Source of the DNA: Vibrio agarivorans
GTDB lineage: Bacteria; Pseudomonadota; Gammaproteobacteria; Enterobacterales; Vibrionaceae
Assembly (NCBI RefSeq): GCF_030409635.1
Contig: NZ_JAUFQF010000004.1
Coordinates: forward strand, 406,241 to 470,240
Reading direction: 5' to 3'
DNA length: 64,000 nt
A model generated the notes under the pieces. That model saw only the letters and a list, made by a program, of their open reading frames with translations, was not told where the DNA came from and did not search any database. A program made the position numbers and the translations under genes. Below are positions 20,810-30,888 of this stretch, in pieces (position 1 is the stretch's first letter; each line of letters starts with the position of its first letter).

Positions 20810-22071
20810 TTGAATGTTACCCTTTCTGGTAGTGGTTTGGTCGCTTCGTTTTTACTGTAGAAGAACAGCAGCACGAAGAACATGAAGTATCCCAAGCTGA
20901 AGATACGAGCCAGAATGGTGTACAGCGGTGTTGCTGGTAACGCACCTAAGATACCCAAGGCAATAAAACAAATAGTAAACTGAACAATGTTAATCAGATG
21001 CAATTTGCTGCGGTAACGATATGAACGAACCTTACAACGATCCAACCATGGGAGTAGGAACAACACCACAATCGAAGCCCCCATCGCAACAACACCAATC
21101 AACTTATCGGGAACCGCACGTAGAATCGCGTAAAACGGCGTGAAGTACCAAACAGGTGCAATATGCTCAGGTGTTTTCAATGGGTTAGCGGCCTCAAAGT
21201 TAGGTGGTTCAAGGAAGAAGCCGCCCATCTCTGGGTTAAAGAACAACACATAACAGAAGAAGAACAAGAAGCCTGCGACACCAATAAGATCTTTCACTGT
21301 TCCGTAAGGGTGGAATGGAATCGAATCAATAATGTCGTACTTTTTAGTGTAAGACTCGTGGAACTTAAACTGCGGTTCATAATCCGAACCCATCGACCCT
21401 TTCGGCAACTTGGTTTCGATACCATCTGGGTTATTAGATCCCACCTCATGTAGCGCCAAAATGTGCAATACAACCAGTAGCAGCAATACAATCGGCAAGG
21501 CTATCACGTGCAGAGCAAAGAATCGGTTCAGCGTAGCACCAGAGATAACATAATCTCCGCGAATCCAAAGTGTTAGGTCATCACCAATCACCGGAATCGC
21601 GCCAAATAGCGAGATAATAACCTGAGCACCCCAGTAAGACATTTGCCCCCAAGGCAGCAAGTAGCCCATGAAAGCTTCCGCCATCAGCACGAGGAAAATC
21701 AGCATACCAAACAGCCATAACAGCTCACGTGGTTTCTGATACGATCCGTAAATTAAGCCACGGAACATGTGCAGATACACAACAACAAAAAATGCGGATG
21801 CGCCTGTTGAGTGCATGTAGCGTAATAACCATCCATACTCTACATCACGCATGATGTATTCAATAGAAGCAAACGCCCCTTCGCCAGACGGTACATAGTT
21901 CATGGTTAGCCAGATACCGGTAAGGATCTGGTTAACAAGTACTAACATTGCCAGAGAACCAAACAGATACCAGAAGTTGAAGTTCTTCGGCATCGGGTAC
22001 TCTGACAGGTGCTTCTTGTACGCATTCATCGCGGGTAAGCGTTTCTCAACCCAATCTAGTAGTGCTTGCAT
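20806..22071 (-). CDS. petB: Cytochrome b of the bc1 complex
   Basis: Polytopic dihaem cytochrome b that oxidises ubiquinol and passes electrons to the Rieske protein and cytochrome c1. It is 421 residues with about eight membrane helices. Conserved stretches are GWLLRYMHSTGAS, YLLPWGQMSYWGAQV, RFFALHVIALP and HIAPVWYFTPFYAILR, the last including the quinol-oxidation PVWY variant of PEWY. The start overlaps the petA stop by one base. Confidence 0.98.
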   Translation of the reverse strand: MQALLDWVEKRLPAMNAYKKHLSEYPMPKNFNFWYLFGSLAMLVLVNQILTGIWLTMNYVPSGEGAFASIEYIMRDVEYGWLLRYMHSTGASAFFVVVYLHMFRGLIYGSYQKPRELLWLFGMLIFLVLMAEAFMGYLLPWGQMSYWGAQVIISLFGAIPVIGDDLTLWIRGDYVISGATLNRFFALHVIALPIVLLLLVVLHILALHEVGSNNPDGIETKLPKGSMGSDYEPQFKFHESYTKKYDIIDSIPFHPYGTVKDLIGVAGFLFFFCYVLFFNPEMGGFFLEPPNFEAANPLKTPEHIAPVWYFTPFYAILRAVPDKLIGVVAMGASIVVLFLLPWLDRCKVRSYRYRSKLHLINIVQFTICFIALGILGALPATPLYTILARIFSLGYFMFFVLLFFYSKNEATKPLPERVTFK

Positions 22072-22664
22072 TAGGCTTCCCCTTCTTCATCGACACCAAC
22101 GATCACCTTGGTGTCGCTGATATACATATGTGGTGGAACAACAAGGTTCAAAGGAGCAGGTACGCCTTGGAATACGCGCCCAGCCATATCGAACTTCGAG
22201 CCGTGACACGGACAGAAGAAGCCAGATTTTACCCCCTGAACTTGCTCGCTAAATGTGTCTGGCAGATAAGTTGGAGAACACCCAAGGTGGGTACAGATAC
22301 CCACCGCAACAAAATACTCTGGCTTGATTGAGCGATAGGCGTTGGTGGCATAAGCCGGTTGCTGCTCCTCAGCGGAGCTTGGGTCACGCAACTGGCTATC
22401 GAGATCGGTTAAGCCATCGACAACAGATTGAGCACGGCGAACAATCCAAACCGGTTTCCCGCGCCACTCAACGCGGACCATCTGGCCTTCTTCTAGTTTA
22501 CCGATGTCAACTTCAACCGGTGCACCTGCCGCTTTGGCTTTGGCGCTCGGGTTCCATGACTTAATAAAAGGTACGGCGACTGCAGCAGCTCCCAAACCAC
22601 CCACAACCGCGGTTGTAGCAGTTAAAAAACGTCTGCGTCCGTTATTTAATGGCGCATTGCTCAT
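22071..22664 (-). CDS. petA: Rieske iron-sulfur subunit of the bc1 complex
   Basis: [2Fe-2S] subunit of ubiquinol-cytochrome c reductase. It is 197 residues. NGRRRFLTATT near residues 9-17 plus a hydrophobic stretch is a twin-arginine export signal that stays as membrane anchor. The cluster ligands lie in CTHLGC (124-129) and CPCHGS (151-156). First gene of petABC. Confidence 0.98.
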   Translation of the reverse strand: MSNAPLNNGRRRFLTATTAVVGGLGAAAVAVPFIKSWNPSAKAKAAGAPVEVDIGKLEEGQMVRVEWRGKPVWIVRRAQSVVDGLTDLDSQLRDPSSAEEQQPAYATNAYRSIKPEYFVAVGICTHLGCSPTYLPDTFSEQVQGVKSGFFCPCHGSKFDMAGRVFQGVPAPLNLVVPPHMYISDTKVIVGVDEEGEA

Positions 22665-22902
22665 CCAAACATTCTCCCATTGACTCCTTTCGGGTTTGTT
22701 AATTTCCCTTTACAGAGCACGGCTAACAATTCCGGTTTTGATTGTATTTATTTGATGAGAAATGATAAAGAAAACCCCACTTTTTGACAAGATAAAGCTA
22801 CTTTTTTGTAACATACGTCAGGGTTTTAGAACAAAAGGTGAATTTTAGTAGAAATCCGGCTTGGAAGAGGAAAGGACTTTAGGAGGGTCGGTTTTATAAG
22901 CA
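22665..22902 (-). promoter_or_regulatory. Upstream region and sigma-70 promoter of petABC
   Basis: In the 311-nt gap between rpsI and petA, the minus strand has TTGTCA (22790-22785) and TATCAT (22767-22762) exactly 17 bp apart. The predicted transcript start is about 90 nt before petA, and an AAAGGAG-like ribosome site precedes the ATG. No reading frame in the gap looks like a gene. Confidence 0.6.
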
Positions 22903-22933
22903 ATAAAAAAGCCTGGTAAAAACCAGGCTTTTG
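22903..22933 (-). terminator. Terminator of the rplM-rpsI operon
   Basis: AAGCCTGG (22909-22916) pairs with CCAGGCTT (22923-22930); on the minus strand a T run follows (complement of 22903-22908). It lies 43 nt after the rpsI stop. Confidence 0.87.
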
Positions 22934-22975
22934 CAACTTTGCTCTTTCGAACAAACAAAACGATAATCGTAAAAA

Positions 22976-23368
22976 TTAACGCTTTGAGAACTGTGGACGA
23001 CGACGTGCTTTACGTAGACCAACTTTCTTACGCTCAACGCAACGAGCGTCACGAGTAACATAACCCGCAGCACGTAGAGTTGGACGTAGAGACTCATCGT
23101 ACTCCATAAGAGCACGAGTGATACCGTGACGGATAGCACCAGCTTGACCAGAGATACCACCACCTTTAACAGTGATGTATAGGTCAAGTTTCTCAACCAT
23201 CTCAACTAGCTCTAGAGGTTGCTTAACAACCATACGAGAAGTTGGACGACCGAAGTACTCGTCAAGGCTACGCTTGTTGATTACGATGTTACCGCTGCCT
23301 GGTGTGATGAACACACGTGCAGCTGAGCTTTTGCGACGGCCAGTGCCGTAGTATTTATTCTCTGCCAT
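22976..23368 (-). CDS. rpsI: 30S ribosomal protein S9
   Basis: Small-subunit protein whose C-terminal tail reaches the P-site tRNA anticodon. It is 130 residues, the usual length. [14 protein letters not shown] is at the start, then [15 protein letters not shown]. The basic tail ends [10 protein letters not shown], with the invariant final Lys-Arg. It follows rplM after 15 nt. Confidence 0.99.
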   Translation of the reverse strand: MAENKYYGTGRRKSSAARVFITPGSGNIVINKRSLDEYFGRPTSRMVVKQPLELVEMVEKLDLYITVKGGGISGQAGAIRHGITRALMEYDESLRPTLRAAGYVTRDARCVERKKVGLRKARRRPQFSKR

Positions 23369-23383
23369 TTCCTAAATCCCCGA

Positions 23384-23812
23384 TTAGATGTCTAGTACTT
23401 TTGGTTGCTGAGCAGCGTGGTTGTGCTCAGTGCCAGCGTAAACTTTAAGCTTACGGTACATAGCACGGCCTAGAGGACCACGTGGAAGCATACCTTTAAC
23501 TGCTAGTTCGATAGCCATTTCTGGCTTACGGTCGATCAGCTTGTCAAAAGTGATTGACTTAAGGCCACCTGGGAATTCAGTGTGACGGTAGTAAGTCTTA
23601 GCTGCAGCTTTGTTACCAGTTACAGTAACTTTCTCTGCGTTGATAACGATGATGTAATCACCAGTGTCAACGTGTGGAGTGTACTCAGCTTTATGTTTGC
23701 CACGTAGGCGAGATGCAATTTCACTTGCTAGACGGCCAAGAGTTTTACCTTCAGCGTCTACAACATACCAGTCGCGTTTTACAGTTTCTGGTTTAGCAAC
23801 GAAAGTTTTCAT
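23384..23812 (-). CDS. rplM: 50S ribosomal protein L13
   Basis: Early-assembly large-subunit protein and, in E. coli, the autogenous repressor of its own operon. It is 142 residues from ATG 23812 ([20 protein letters not shown]); 18 upstream in-frame codons are not part of the family. Contains [14 protein letters not shown] and [20 protein letters not shown]. First gene of rplM-rpsI. Confidence 0.99.
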   Translation of the reverse strand: MKTFVAKPETVKRDWYVVDAEGKTLGRLASEIASRLRGKHKAEYTPHVDTGDYIIVINAEKVTVTGNKAAAKTYYRHTEFPGGLKSITFDKLIDRKPEMAIELAVKGMLPRGPLGRAMYRKLKVYAGTEHNHAAQQPKVLDI

Positions 23813-23977
23813 GCTAATAATAACCCGATAATTTTGATTTACACTTAAAGGAGCATTTGCTCCCACTGACTAAGAGCCCAGTCATCACCCCTTCGAGTGG
23901 ATGGCACTCTCGACCTTTAAGTTCGTTGGAAAAATCCGCCAAACAGGTCTGCAGTAACGGTGGGTCGCAGGATTATA
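23813..23977 (-). promoter_or_regulatory. rplM promoter -10 and structured leader
   Basis: A perfect TATAAT (23977-23972, minus strand) is the likely -10; the -35 is poor. The transcript would carry a leader of about 150 nt. It contains two hairpins close to the start codon: GGAGC-AAAT-GCTCC and GACT...AGTC. This suits autogenous control by L13, known in E. coli, but the structure match has not been tested. Confidence 0.5.
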
Positions 23978-24068
23978 GAGAAGTCAGATGAAAAAATCAC
24001 CTCTTTTTCGGTATTAATTTAAATTTTTCTTACCCTTGATTAATCACCTTGGAGTTAGCCCTCTCCTT

Positions 24069-25193
24069 TTAGGCCAAGTGCTCACGTGCAAGATAATCAT
24101 GACTTTGCATTTCAATCAGGCGAGATTTACAACGCTCAAACTCGAAACTGAGTAGCCCATCGAGATACAACTGTTCTATGGGTACCTCGGCTGAAATAAT
24201 CAGCGTCACATTACGCTCATAAAACTCATCGACGAGTGCGATAAAGCGTCGCGCTGCATCATCGTTAGACTGATTCATCTGTTTTACGTTGCTCAGCAGC
24301 ACCGTGTGGTAGAAGCGCGACAGCTCAATGTAGTCATTTTGACTTCGCGCAGATTCACAAAGCTGGGCAAAGCTTGCATACAATACCCCCTCACAGCAGC
24401 CCTCCACGGTAAGTAAACGCCGATTGACGTCTACTTCTTGGGTTATTTCAGAAGGCTCACAATGTTGGGTTAACTCGGAAAAATAGCGCTTAAGGTTGTC
24501 CGTGGCTTGATTGTCTAGCGGGGAGTGATAGATCTCGGCCTGCTCCAGAGTCCTAAGGCGAAAGTCGATTCCGCTATCGACATTCAGCACATCACAGTGC
24601 TTTTCTATTAGTGCGATTGTGGGTAAAAAGCGGGCACGTTGCAGACCATTTCTATACAAATTGCTTGGCGGGATGTTTGAGGTGGCGACTAACACTACCC
24701 CTCGATTAAATAGCGCATTGAATAAGGTAGAGAGAATCATCGCATCGGTAATATCAGACACATAAAACTCATCAAAACAGATCACTTTGATATTTTTTGC
24801 TAGACGCTCGGCGATCACTTCAAGTGGGTTAACGGTCTCTTTGAGCTCCTTGAGTTCATTGTGCACTTGATACATAAAGCGGTGAAAATGCACCCGCATT
24901 TTTCCCTCTTCTGGCAAAGCATGAAAAAACGTATCCATTAAATAGGTTTTACCACGACCTACCCCGCCCCACATATACAACCCTTGTGGCGGCTTAGCTA
25001 TTTGTGGCTTTTTACCCATCAGCTTTTGCATCATTGATAACGGCTTGGGCTTAAAAGCGAGGTACTCTTGAAACGACAGATACAACTTATCAAGCGCAGT
25101 AACCGCTTGCATTTGTGCACTGTCATGCTCAAATCCATTGTGCTCTACATCATAGTGATAGCGCTGAATTGGTGTTAGTCCTTCACTGCTCAT
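24069..25193 (-). CDS. zapE: Cell division AFG1-like ATPase ZapE
   Basis: AFG1/LACE1-family P-loop ATPase that associates with the Z-ring and affects constriction under stress. It is 374 residues from the ATG at 25193, preferred because GAGG sits 6 nt before it; another ATG is at 25208. The Walker A motif GGVGRGKT is at about 76-83 and Walker B at ICFDEFYVSDITDAMIL. It is divergent from zapG. Confidence 0.94.
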   Translation of the reverse strand: MSSEGLTPIQRYHYDVEHNGFEHDSAQMQAVTALDKLYLSFQEYLAFKPKPLSMMQKLMGKKPQIAKPPQGLYMWGGVGRGKTYLMDTFFHALPEEGKMRVHFHRFMYQVHNELKELKETVNPLEVIAERLAKNIKVICFDEFYVSDITDAMILSTLFNALFNRGVVLVATSNIPPSNLYRNGLQRARFLPTIALIEKHCDVLNVDSGIDFRLRTLEQAEIYHSPLDNQATDNLKRYFSELTQHCEPSEITQEVDVNRRLLTVEGCCEGVLYASFAQLCESARSQNDYIELSRFYHTVLLSNVKQMNQSNDDAARRFIALVDEFYERNVTLIISAEVPIEQLYLDGLLSFEFERCKSRLIEMQSHDYLAREHLA

Positions 25194-25313
25194 TCCCATC
25201 CTCAACATGGCTATTTTTCTTTATCGACTCTGCGTCTCATAGTAACATGGGACTGAACCCCATTGTAACCAGTGAGTTACACAAAGGTTAAATAACTAAA
25301 AAGAGGAACTTCT

Positions 25314-25787
25314 ATGCCTTGGATTTACGCTATTGTTGGCTTACTAATTGGTGCACTTATTGGTTACTTTGTTGCCCGCTTTACAGCCCCTGACGCAAAG
25401 AAACAAAAACACCTACAAAAAGACTTAGAATCTGCACAATTTACTTTAGAGCAACAACGCCAAGAACTGTCAGATCACTTTGCCCAAACCGCAACCCTAC
25501 TTGACACTATTGGCAAAGATTACACCAAGCTTTATCAGCATATGGCAGAGACATCACGCGAGCTACTGCCTCATCAGCCAGAGCAGGATAATCCATTTAC
25601 TAAATTGGTTGCTCAACCAGAAACCCAGCCTCAAGAGACCGAGACGCAAGAGTCCGTCGAAGAGAGCAAGGTTACCGATATCGACCAAGCACCACGTGAT
25701 TACGCTAATGGTGCGACTGGCCTACTTAAAGAAGAAGAGAAAGAAATCCTTCATACCCCTGAAGTTGCTACCGCAAAGGCGTCTTAA
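25314..25787 (+). CDS. zapG: Z-ring-associated inner-membrane protein ZapG (YhcB, DUF1043)
   Basis: Conserved protein of proteobacteria linked to division and envelope integrity. It is 157 residues. One N-terminal membrane segment (IYAIVGLLIGALIGYFVARF) is followed by a long helical, coiled-coil-like region (DAKKQKHLQKDLESAQFTLE and on) and an acidic, Gln-rich disordered tail. GAGGA precedes the ATG. It lies between zapE (divergent) and degQ-degS, as in E. coli. Confidence 0.92.
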   Translation: MPWIYAIVGLLIGALIGYFVARFTAPDAKKQKHLQKDLESAQFTLEQQRQELSDHFAQTATLLDTIGKDYTKLYQHMAETSRELLPHQPEQDNPFTKLVAQPETQPQETETQESVEESKVTDIDQAPRDYANGATGLLKEEEKEILHTPEVATAKAS

Positions 25788-25808
25788 CATTCTTCTGACA
25801 TAAAATTA

Positions 25809-25837
25809 GGAACTTAGCTAAGGTTTTTGAGTCGAAA
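25809..25837 (+). promoter_or_regulatory. Putative sigma-E promoter of degQ
   Basis: GGAACTT (25809-25815) is a perfect sigma-E -35 element. A 16-bp spacer leads to TCGAAA (25832-25837), which fits the looser TC--A type -10. A transcript would start about 80 nt before degQ. Established: envelope proteases of this family are sigma-E targets in E. coli. Inference: DegS, encoded next door, would raise degQ expression through sigma-E. Confidence 0.6.
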
Positions 25838-25925
25838 TCTCCATAGCATCAAAGAATTCTTGCCTTGGGCTCATGCCTTAGCCAAATTTAGATTGGATTC
25901 TTGGGTACATTTATAGGAGTTTTAG

Positions 25926-27293
25926 ATGAAAAAACCTTTGCTAGCCCTGACCGCACTCTCACTTAGTCTTGGGGTAGCCCTTACCCCAATCTCAGCTCAA
26001 GCAGCGCTACCTCTCTCTGTTCAAGGTGAACAACTGCCTAGCCTTGCGCCGATGCTTGAGAAAGTGACACCCGCGGTTGTCAGTATTGCCGTTGAAGGAA
26101 CACAAGTTGCACGCCAGCAAATCCCTGAACCCTTTCAGTTCTTTTTTGGACCTGAATTTCCCACTGAACAAGTACAAGAGCGCCCCTTCCGAGGTTTAGG
26201 CTCGGGGGTCATTATTGACGCCAAACAGGGTCATATCGTAACCAACTATCACGTCATCAATGGCGCAGACAAGATTCGTATCAAACTGCATGATGGCAGA
26301 GAGTATGACGCCGAGCTCATCGGCGGTGATGAAATGTCAGATGTTGCGTTATTAAAAGTCGACAAGCCGAAAAACCTCACGCAAATAACCGTGGCGGATT
26401 CCGACAAGTTGCGCGTTGGTGACTTTACCGTTGCCATTGGTAACCCGTTTGGTCTGGGTCAAACCGTCACCTCCGGTATCGTTTCTGCTCTTGGCCGCAG
26501 CGGCCTCAACCTGGAAAACTTTGAGAACTTTATTCAAACTGATGCAGCCATAAACAGCGGTAATTCTGGCGGTGCACTGGTTAATCTTAATGGCGAGTTG
26601 ATTGGTATCAATACCGCAATCTTAGGACCAAACGGTGGCAACATCGGTATTGGCTTTGCTATTCCTTCTAACATGATGAAGAACCTGACCGTTCAGATCC
26701 TTGAATTTGGCGAAGTCAAACGCGGTATGCTAGGGGTGCAAGGTGGTGAAGTCACTTCCGAACTGGCTGAAGCGCTAGGGTATGAATCAAGCAAAGGTGC
26801 CTTTGTCAGTCAAGTGGTTCCAGACAGCGCAGCTGACAAAGCGGGCTTAGAAGCCGGCGATATTATTGTCTCGATCAATGGGCGTAAGATTAACACCTTC
26901 AGTGAATTACGTGCGAAAGTCGCCACTCTGGGAGCAGGAAAAGAGATCGAACTCGGCGTTGTTCGCGATGGTAAGTCGATGAAATTTGACGTTACCCTTG
27001 GCGAGCAAAGCAACATGAAGACTTCTGCAGATAAGCTGCACCCAGGCCTAACTGGGGCAGAGCTCACCAACACAACCGATCAAGATGCGATTGCAGGCAT
27101 CAAGGTTTCTGGTGTTGCCAAAGGCTCACCGGCTGAATCATATCAATTACAACAGGGCGACATCATCATTGGCGTCAATCGTCACCGAGTGAAAAACCTG
27201 GCTGAACTGCGCGCTATTGTAGAAAAAACAGAAGGAGTGTTGGCCCTTAATGTACAGCGAGGCGAAAGAACCCTCTACTTAGTCATTCGCTAA
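25926..27293 (+). CDS. degQ: Periplasmic serine protease DegQ (HtrA family)
   Basis: Periplasmic protease/chaperone that degrades misfolded envelope proteins. It is 455 residues. The signal peptide likely ends after AQA at residue 26. The catalytic triad is His109 (TNYHVI), Asp139 (MSDVALL) and Ser214 (GNSGGAL). Two PDZ domains follow (about 260-355 and 365-455). The short LA loop region and the 455-residue length fit DegQ better than DegP; with one degP/Q-type gene visible the name is by similarity. A terminator follows. Confidence 0.95.
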   Translation: MKKPLLALTALSLSLGVALTPISAQAALPLSVQGEQLPSLAPMLEKVTPAVVSIAVEGTQVARQQIPEPFQFFFGPEFPTEQVQERPFRGLGSGVIIDAKQGHIVTNYHVINGADKIRIKLHDGREYDAELIGGDEMSDVALLKVDKPKNLTQITVADSDKLRVGDFTVAIGNPFGLGQTVTSGIVSALGRSGLNLENFENFIQTDAAINSGNSGGALVNLNGELIGINTAILGPNGGNIGIGFAIPSNMMKNLTVQILEFGEVKRGMLGVQGGEVTSELAEALGYESSKGAFVSQVVPDSAADKAGLEAGDIIVSINGRKINTFSELRAKVATLGAGKEIELGVVRDGKSMKFDVTLGEQSNMKTSADKLHPGLTGAELTNTTDQDAIAGIKVSGVAKGSPAESYQLQQGDIIIGVNRHRVKNLAELRAIVEKTEGVLALNVQRGERTLYLVIR

Positions 27294-27324
27294 CACATCA
27301 ACCTAAAATATATTACCAACACAC

Positions 27325-27351
27325 AGGCACGCGACATGCGTGCCTTTTTTA
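27325..27351 (+). terminator. Terminator of degQ
   Basis: AGGCACGC (27325-27332) pairs with GCGTGCCT (27338-27345), followed by TTTTTT. degS downstream therefore probably has its own promoter within 27352-27430. Confidence 0.87.
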
Positions 27352-27443
27352 CAGCAAAAACAAATTGATAATATGGTTTGTCACTGACCAGAATGCTATC
27401 CTTAGTAAATATTTAACTCATTTTTGGAAGAGGCGAATTACCG

Positions 27444-28526
27444 GTGCATATTGTTCATTTTCTGCTGCGCTCTGTCGGTCTAGGCCTTGCTACGGCAGCC
27501 TTGCTGTTGCTCGCCATGCCCTCTTTACGCCAGCAAGTATTGCCCGATTACGTCACTCCACAGCCAGACAGTATTCAACAGCTACAGGTATCTTTTAAAG
27601 AAGCGGTTCGAGAGGCCGCGCCGGCAGTTGTCAATATTTATAGTCGCAAATACACCGAAAGCTCACGCACTCAGCTCTCTACACAAGGTCTAGGCTCTGG
27701 CGTTATTGTCAGTGACAAAGGCTACATTATTACCAACTATCACGTAGTGGCTCAAGCTGACCAGATTATTGTCGCATTGCAAGATGGTCGAGTTGCCGCA
27801 GCGCAGGTCGTCGGGGTTGATAGGCGTACAGACATCGCGGTGCTTCGCGTTGAGGGTGAGAACCTCCCTGTCATTCCACAAAGCGAGGATTATAAAGCAC
27901 AAGTCGGAGATATTGTTTTAGCGATTGGTAACCCATACAACCTAGGTCAAACCACAACACTCGGCATTATTTCAGCAACAGGACGCTCATCCATCAGTGC
28001 TGATGGTCGTCAATCTTTTATCCAAACCGATGCAGCCATCAATGAGGGTAACTCGGGCGGTGCATTGGTTAACACTCGCGGTGAGCTTGTGGGTATTAAC
28101 ACCGCGTCATTCCAACAAGCGACAGAGCTTGAGACCTATGGTATCTCGTTCGCTATTCCTTACGTGCTGGCCAAGCGTATTATGGAGAAAATTATCGCTG
28201 ATGGTCGCGTCATTCGTGGCTACATCGGTATTGATGGACAAGACATCAACTCAGTGACAGCTCGCTTACTAGGAGATAATCATTTAGGCGGTATCGTTGT
28301 TCTCGGTATTGACCCTAACGGACCTGCCGCCGCCGCTGGCTTTGAAACCCAAGACATCATCTTAAAAATCGATGGTAAAAAGGTGAATGGCAAACAAAGC
28401 GTGATGGACCAAGTGACCGATCTTAGACCAGGCACCGTCATTGATATCCTCGTTCTGCGCGATGGTGAAGAGCTTCCGCTCAAGGTAACGATAGCCGAAG
28501 ACTCGCGCGAATTTATTCCGCAGTAA
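27444..28526 (+). CDS. degS: Site-1 protease DegS, sensor of outer-membrane stress
   Basis: Membrane-anchored HtrA protease whose PDZ domain binds exposed C-termini of unfolded porins, then cuts the anti-sigma factor RseA and starts release of sigma-E. It is 360 residues from a GTG at 27444. There is one uncleaved N-terminal anchor (about residues 5-25). The triad is His100, Asp130 and Ser204 (GNSGGAL), followed by a single PDZ domain. The single PDZ and anchor separate it from degQ. Confidence 0.96.
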   Translation: MHIVHFLLRSVGLGLATAALLLLAMPSLRQQVLPDYVTPQPDSIQQLQVSFKEAVREAAPAVVNIYSRKYTESSRTQLSTQGLGSGVIVSDKGYIITNYHVVAQADQIIVALQDGRVAAAQVVGVDRRTDIAVLRVEGENLPVIPQSEDYKAQVGDIVLAIGNPYNLGQTTTLGIISATGRSSISADGRQSFIQTDAAINEGNSGGALVNTRGELVGINTASFQQATELETYGISFAIPYVLAKRIMEKIIADGRVIRGYIGIDGQDINSVTARLLGDNHLGGIVVLGIDPNGPAAAAGFETQDIILKIDGKKVNGKQSVMDQVTDLRPGTVIDILVLRDGEELPLKVTIAEDSREFIPQ

Positions 28527-28550
28527 ACTCATTCATTACTGTGCATAAAT

Positions 28551-28585
28551 ACAAAGCCCCATGAGCAATCATGGGGCTTTGTATT
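28551..28585. terminator. Bidirectional terminator between degS and parC
   Basis: ACAAAGCCCCAT (28551-28562) pairs perfectly with ATGGGGCTTTGT (28571-28582). The two genes converge here. T-richness downstream is modest on both sides. Confidence 0.75.
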
Positions 28586-28605
28586 AATCAGCTTTCCTTC
28601 GAGTA

Positions 28606-30885
28606 TCAAGACTCTTCGGCTGGTTCACTCTTATCTGAATCAGCATCAATCTCTATACGAGTCACACGCTGAAGACCTCTTGGTAACAAGCTACCACGGC
28701 GGCCACGCTCACCTCGGAAGTTCTCTAAATCTGCCGGTTTCAAGCCTAGCTTGCGCTTACCCGCATAGAGCGTCAATGAAGCCCCTTGCGGAATTGGCAT
28801 AAGGTGAGACACAAACTCTTCGCGCTCTTTTGCTTTTGCCGCAGGAATATTAATGATCTTGTTGCCCTTACCTTTACCTAGTTGCGGTAGGTCTTTAATC
28901 GGGAACATCAGCATGCGACCTTGGTTAGTGATGGCCAATATCTCATCGGCATCCAAATCAGCAATCGCTAATGGTGTCATCACTTGCGAGTTTTGTGGCA
29001 AGGTGACTAGTGCTTTACCGCTGCGATTCTTCGACAGCATGTCACTACCTTTACACACAAACCCATAACCTGCATCAGAACCAATCAACCACAAGGCTTC
29101 ATCATCACCCATCACGACTTGGGTAATATTTGTACCTGCAGCGACATTCAATCGACCGGTAATTGGCTCACCTTGACTACGAGCCGAAGGCAGCGAGTGT
29201 GATTCTAGCGAGTAGCTTCGACCATCATTACCCAAGAACACCGCTTGCTGATTGCTCTTACCTCTTGCATGAGCCAAGTATTTATCACCAGACTTGTAGT
29301 TCAGGCTTGTCGCATCCACTTCATGGCCTTTCGCGTGACGAATCCAACCTTTATCAGACAGTACGACAGTGATTGGTTCACTTGGTACTAAGTCACGCTC
29401 AGTCAACGCTTTCGCTTCTGCGCGCTCTACTAATGGAGAGCGGCGATCATCACCGTACTTCTCAGCGTCAGCTTTGATCTCTTTCTTCAGAAGAGTATTC
29501 ATGCGACGCTCAGAGCCTAATAACTGCTCTAGCTTTTCACGCTCTTTTTCAAGCTCGTCTTGTTCGCCACGAATCTTCATCTCTTCAAGTTTGGCAAGAT
29601 GACGAAGTTTAGTATCAAGGATCGCGTCAGCTTGGATGTCAGTGATCCCAAAGCGCTCCATCAGTACCGCTTTAGGCTCATCTTCAGTACGAATGATTTC
29701 AATCACTTCGTCTAAGTTGAGGTACGCCACCAACAAACCTTCAAGGATGTGTAGGCGAGCAAGCACCTTGTCTAAGCGGTATTGTAAACGGCGACGCACT
29801 GTTTCGCGGCGGAACTCAATCCACTCACCTAAGATCTGAACTAAACCTTTCACCTGCGGGCGATTGTCTAGGCCGATCATATTGAGGTTCACGCGATAAT
29901 TACGCTCAAGATCCGTTGAAGCAAACAGGTGATTCATCAACTGCTCACTGTCGACACGGTTTGAACGCGGCACAATCACGATACGTGTAGGGTTTTCATG
30001 ATCCGATTCGTCGCGCAGGTCATCGACCATTGGCAGTTTTTTCGCTCGCATCTGATTGGCGATCTGCTCAAGCAGCTTAGAGCCCGATACTTGGTGTGGT
30101 AGTGAAGTTACCACAATATCAGAGCCCTCTTTATGCCAAACGGCACGCATCTTAATGCTGCCACGACCCGTGCGATAGATTTTCTCAAGGTCAGATTTCG
30201 GTGAAATGATTTCAGCTTCTGTCGGGTAATCCGGGCCCTTTACAAACTGCATCACATCATTCAAATCGGCTTTTGGATTGTCGATCAGATGCACAGTAGC
30301 ATCAGCGACTTCGCGAACGTTATGTGGTGGTATATCTGTCGCCATACCTACCGCGATACCCGTAACACCATTGAGCAGAATATGCGGTAAACGCGCTGGC
30401 AACATTTGTGGCTCTTTCATTGTGCCATCAAAGTTCGGCTGCCACTCGACCGTGCCCTGCCCTAACTCACCAAGTAGAACTTCGGCAAACTTAGACAGCT
30501 TCGCTTCGGTATAACGCATCGCAGCGAATGATTTCGGGTCATCTGGCGCCCCCCAGTTTCCCTGACCATCAACCAATGGGTAACGATATGAGAACGGCTG
30601 AGCCATAAGTACCATCGCCTCATAACACGCAGAATCACCGTGAGGGTGATATTTACCCAACACATCACCAACGGTACGAGCCGATTTTTTGTATTTCGCC
30701 GCCGCTGATAAGCCCAGCTCCGACATTGCATAGATAATACGACGCTGAACCGGTTTCAAACCATCGCCAATGTATGGCAAGGCACGGTCCATGATGACGT
30801 ACATCGAGTAGTTCAGATAAGCGTCTTCTGTAAACCTGCGCATTGGCAGCTGTTCAACGCCATCGTATGTAATTTCGTTAGACAT
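28606..30885 (-). CDS. parC: DNA topoisomerase IV subunit A
   Basis: Breakage-reunion subunit of topoisomerase IV, which decatenates daughter chromosomes. It is 759 residues. The catalytic Tyr is at about 125 ([10 protein letters not shown]). The quinolone-resistance region reads [15 protein letters not shown] with Ser85 and Glu89, equivalent to the wild-type Ser80/Glu84 of E. coli, so no common resistance substitution is present. The C-terminal half is the beta-pinwheel DNA-binding domain. It follows parE after 3 nt. Confidence 0.98.
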   Translation of the reverse strand: MSNEITYDGVEQLPMRRFTEDAYLNYSMYVIMDRALPYIGDGLKPVQRRIIYAMSELGLSAAAKYKKSARTVGDVLGKYHPHGDSACYEAMVLMAQPFSYRYPLVDGQGNWGAPDDPKSFAAMRYTEAKLSKFAEVLLGELGQGTVEWQPNFDGTMKEPQMLPARLPHILLNGVTGIAVGMATDIPPHNVREVADATVHLIDNPKADLNDVMQFVKGPDYPTEAEIISPKSDLEKIYRTGRGSIKMRAVWHKEGSDIVVTSLPHQVSGSKLLEQIANQMRAKKLPMVDDLRDESDHENPTRIVIVPRSNRVDSEQLMNHLFASTDLERNYRVNLNMIGLDNRPQVKGLVQILGEWIEFRRETVRRRLQYRLDKVLARLHILEGLLVAYLNLDEVIEIIRTEDEPKAVLMERFGITDIQADAILDTKLRHLAKLEEMKIRGEQDELEKEREKLEQLLGSERRMNTLLKKEIKADAEKYGDDRRSPLVERAEAKALTERDLVPSEPITVVLSDKGWIRHAKGHEVDATSLNYKSGDKYLAHARGKSNQQAVFLGNDGRSYSLESHSLPSARSQGEPITGRLNVAAGTNITQVVMGDDEALWLIGSDAGYGFVCKGSDMLSKNRSGKALVTLPQNSQVMTPLAIADLDADEILAITNQGRMLMFPIKDLPQLGKGKGNKIINIPAAKAKEREEFVSHLMPIPQGASLTLYAGKRKLGLKPADLENFRGERGRRGSLLPRGLQRVTRIEIDADSDKSEPAEES

Positions 30886-30888
30886 TCA

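Noticed and set aside
28606-30885. Quinolone-resistance substitutions in ParC
   Set aside because: The resistance region reads the sensitive type (Ser85, Glu89).
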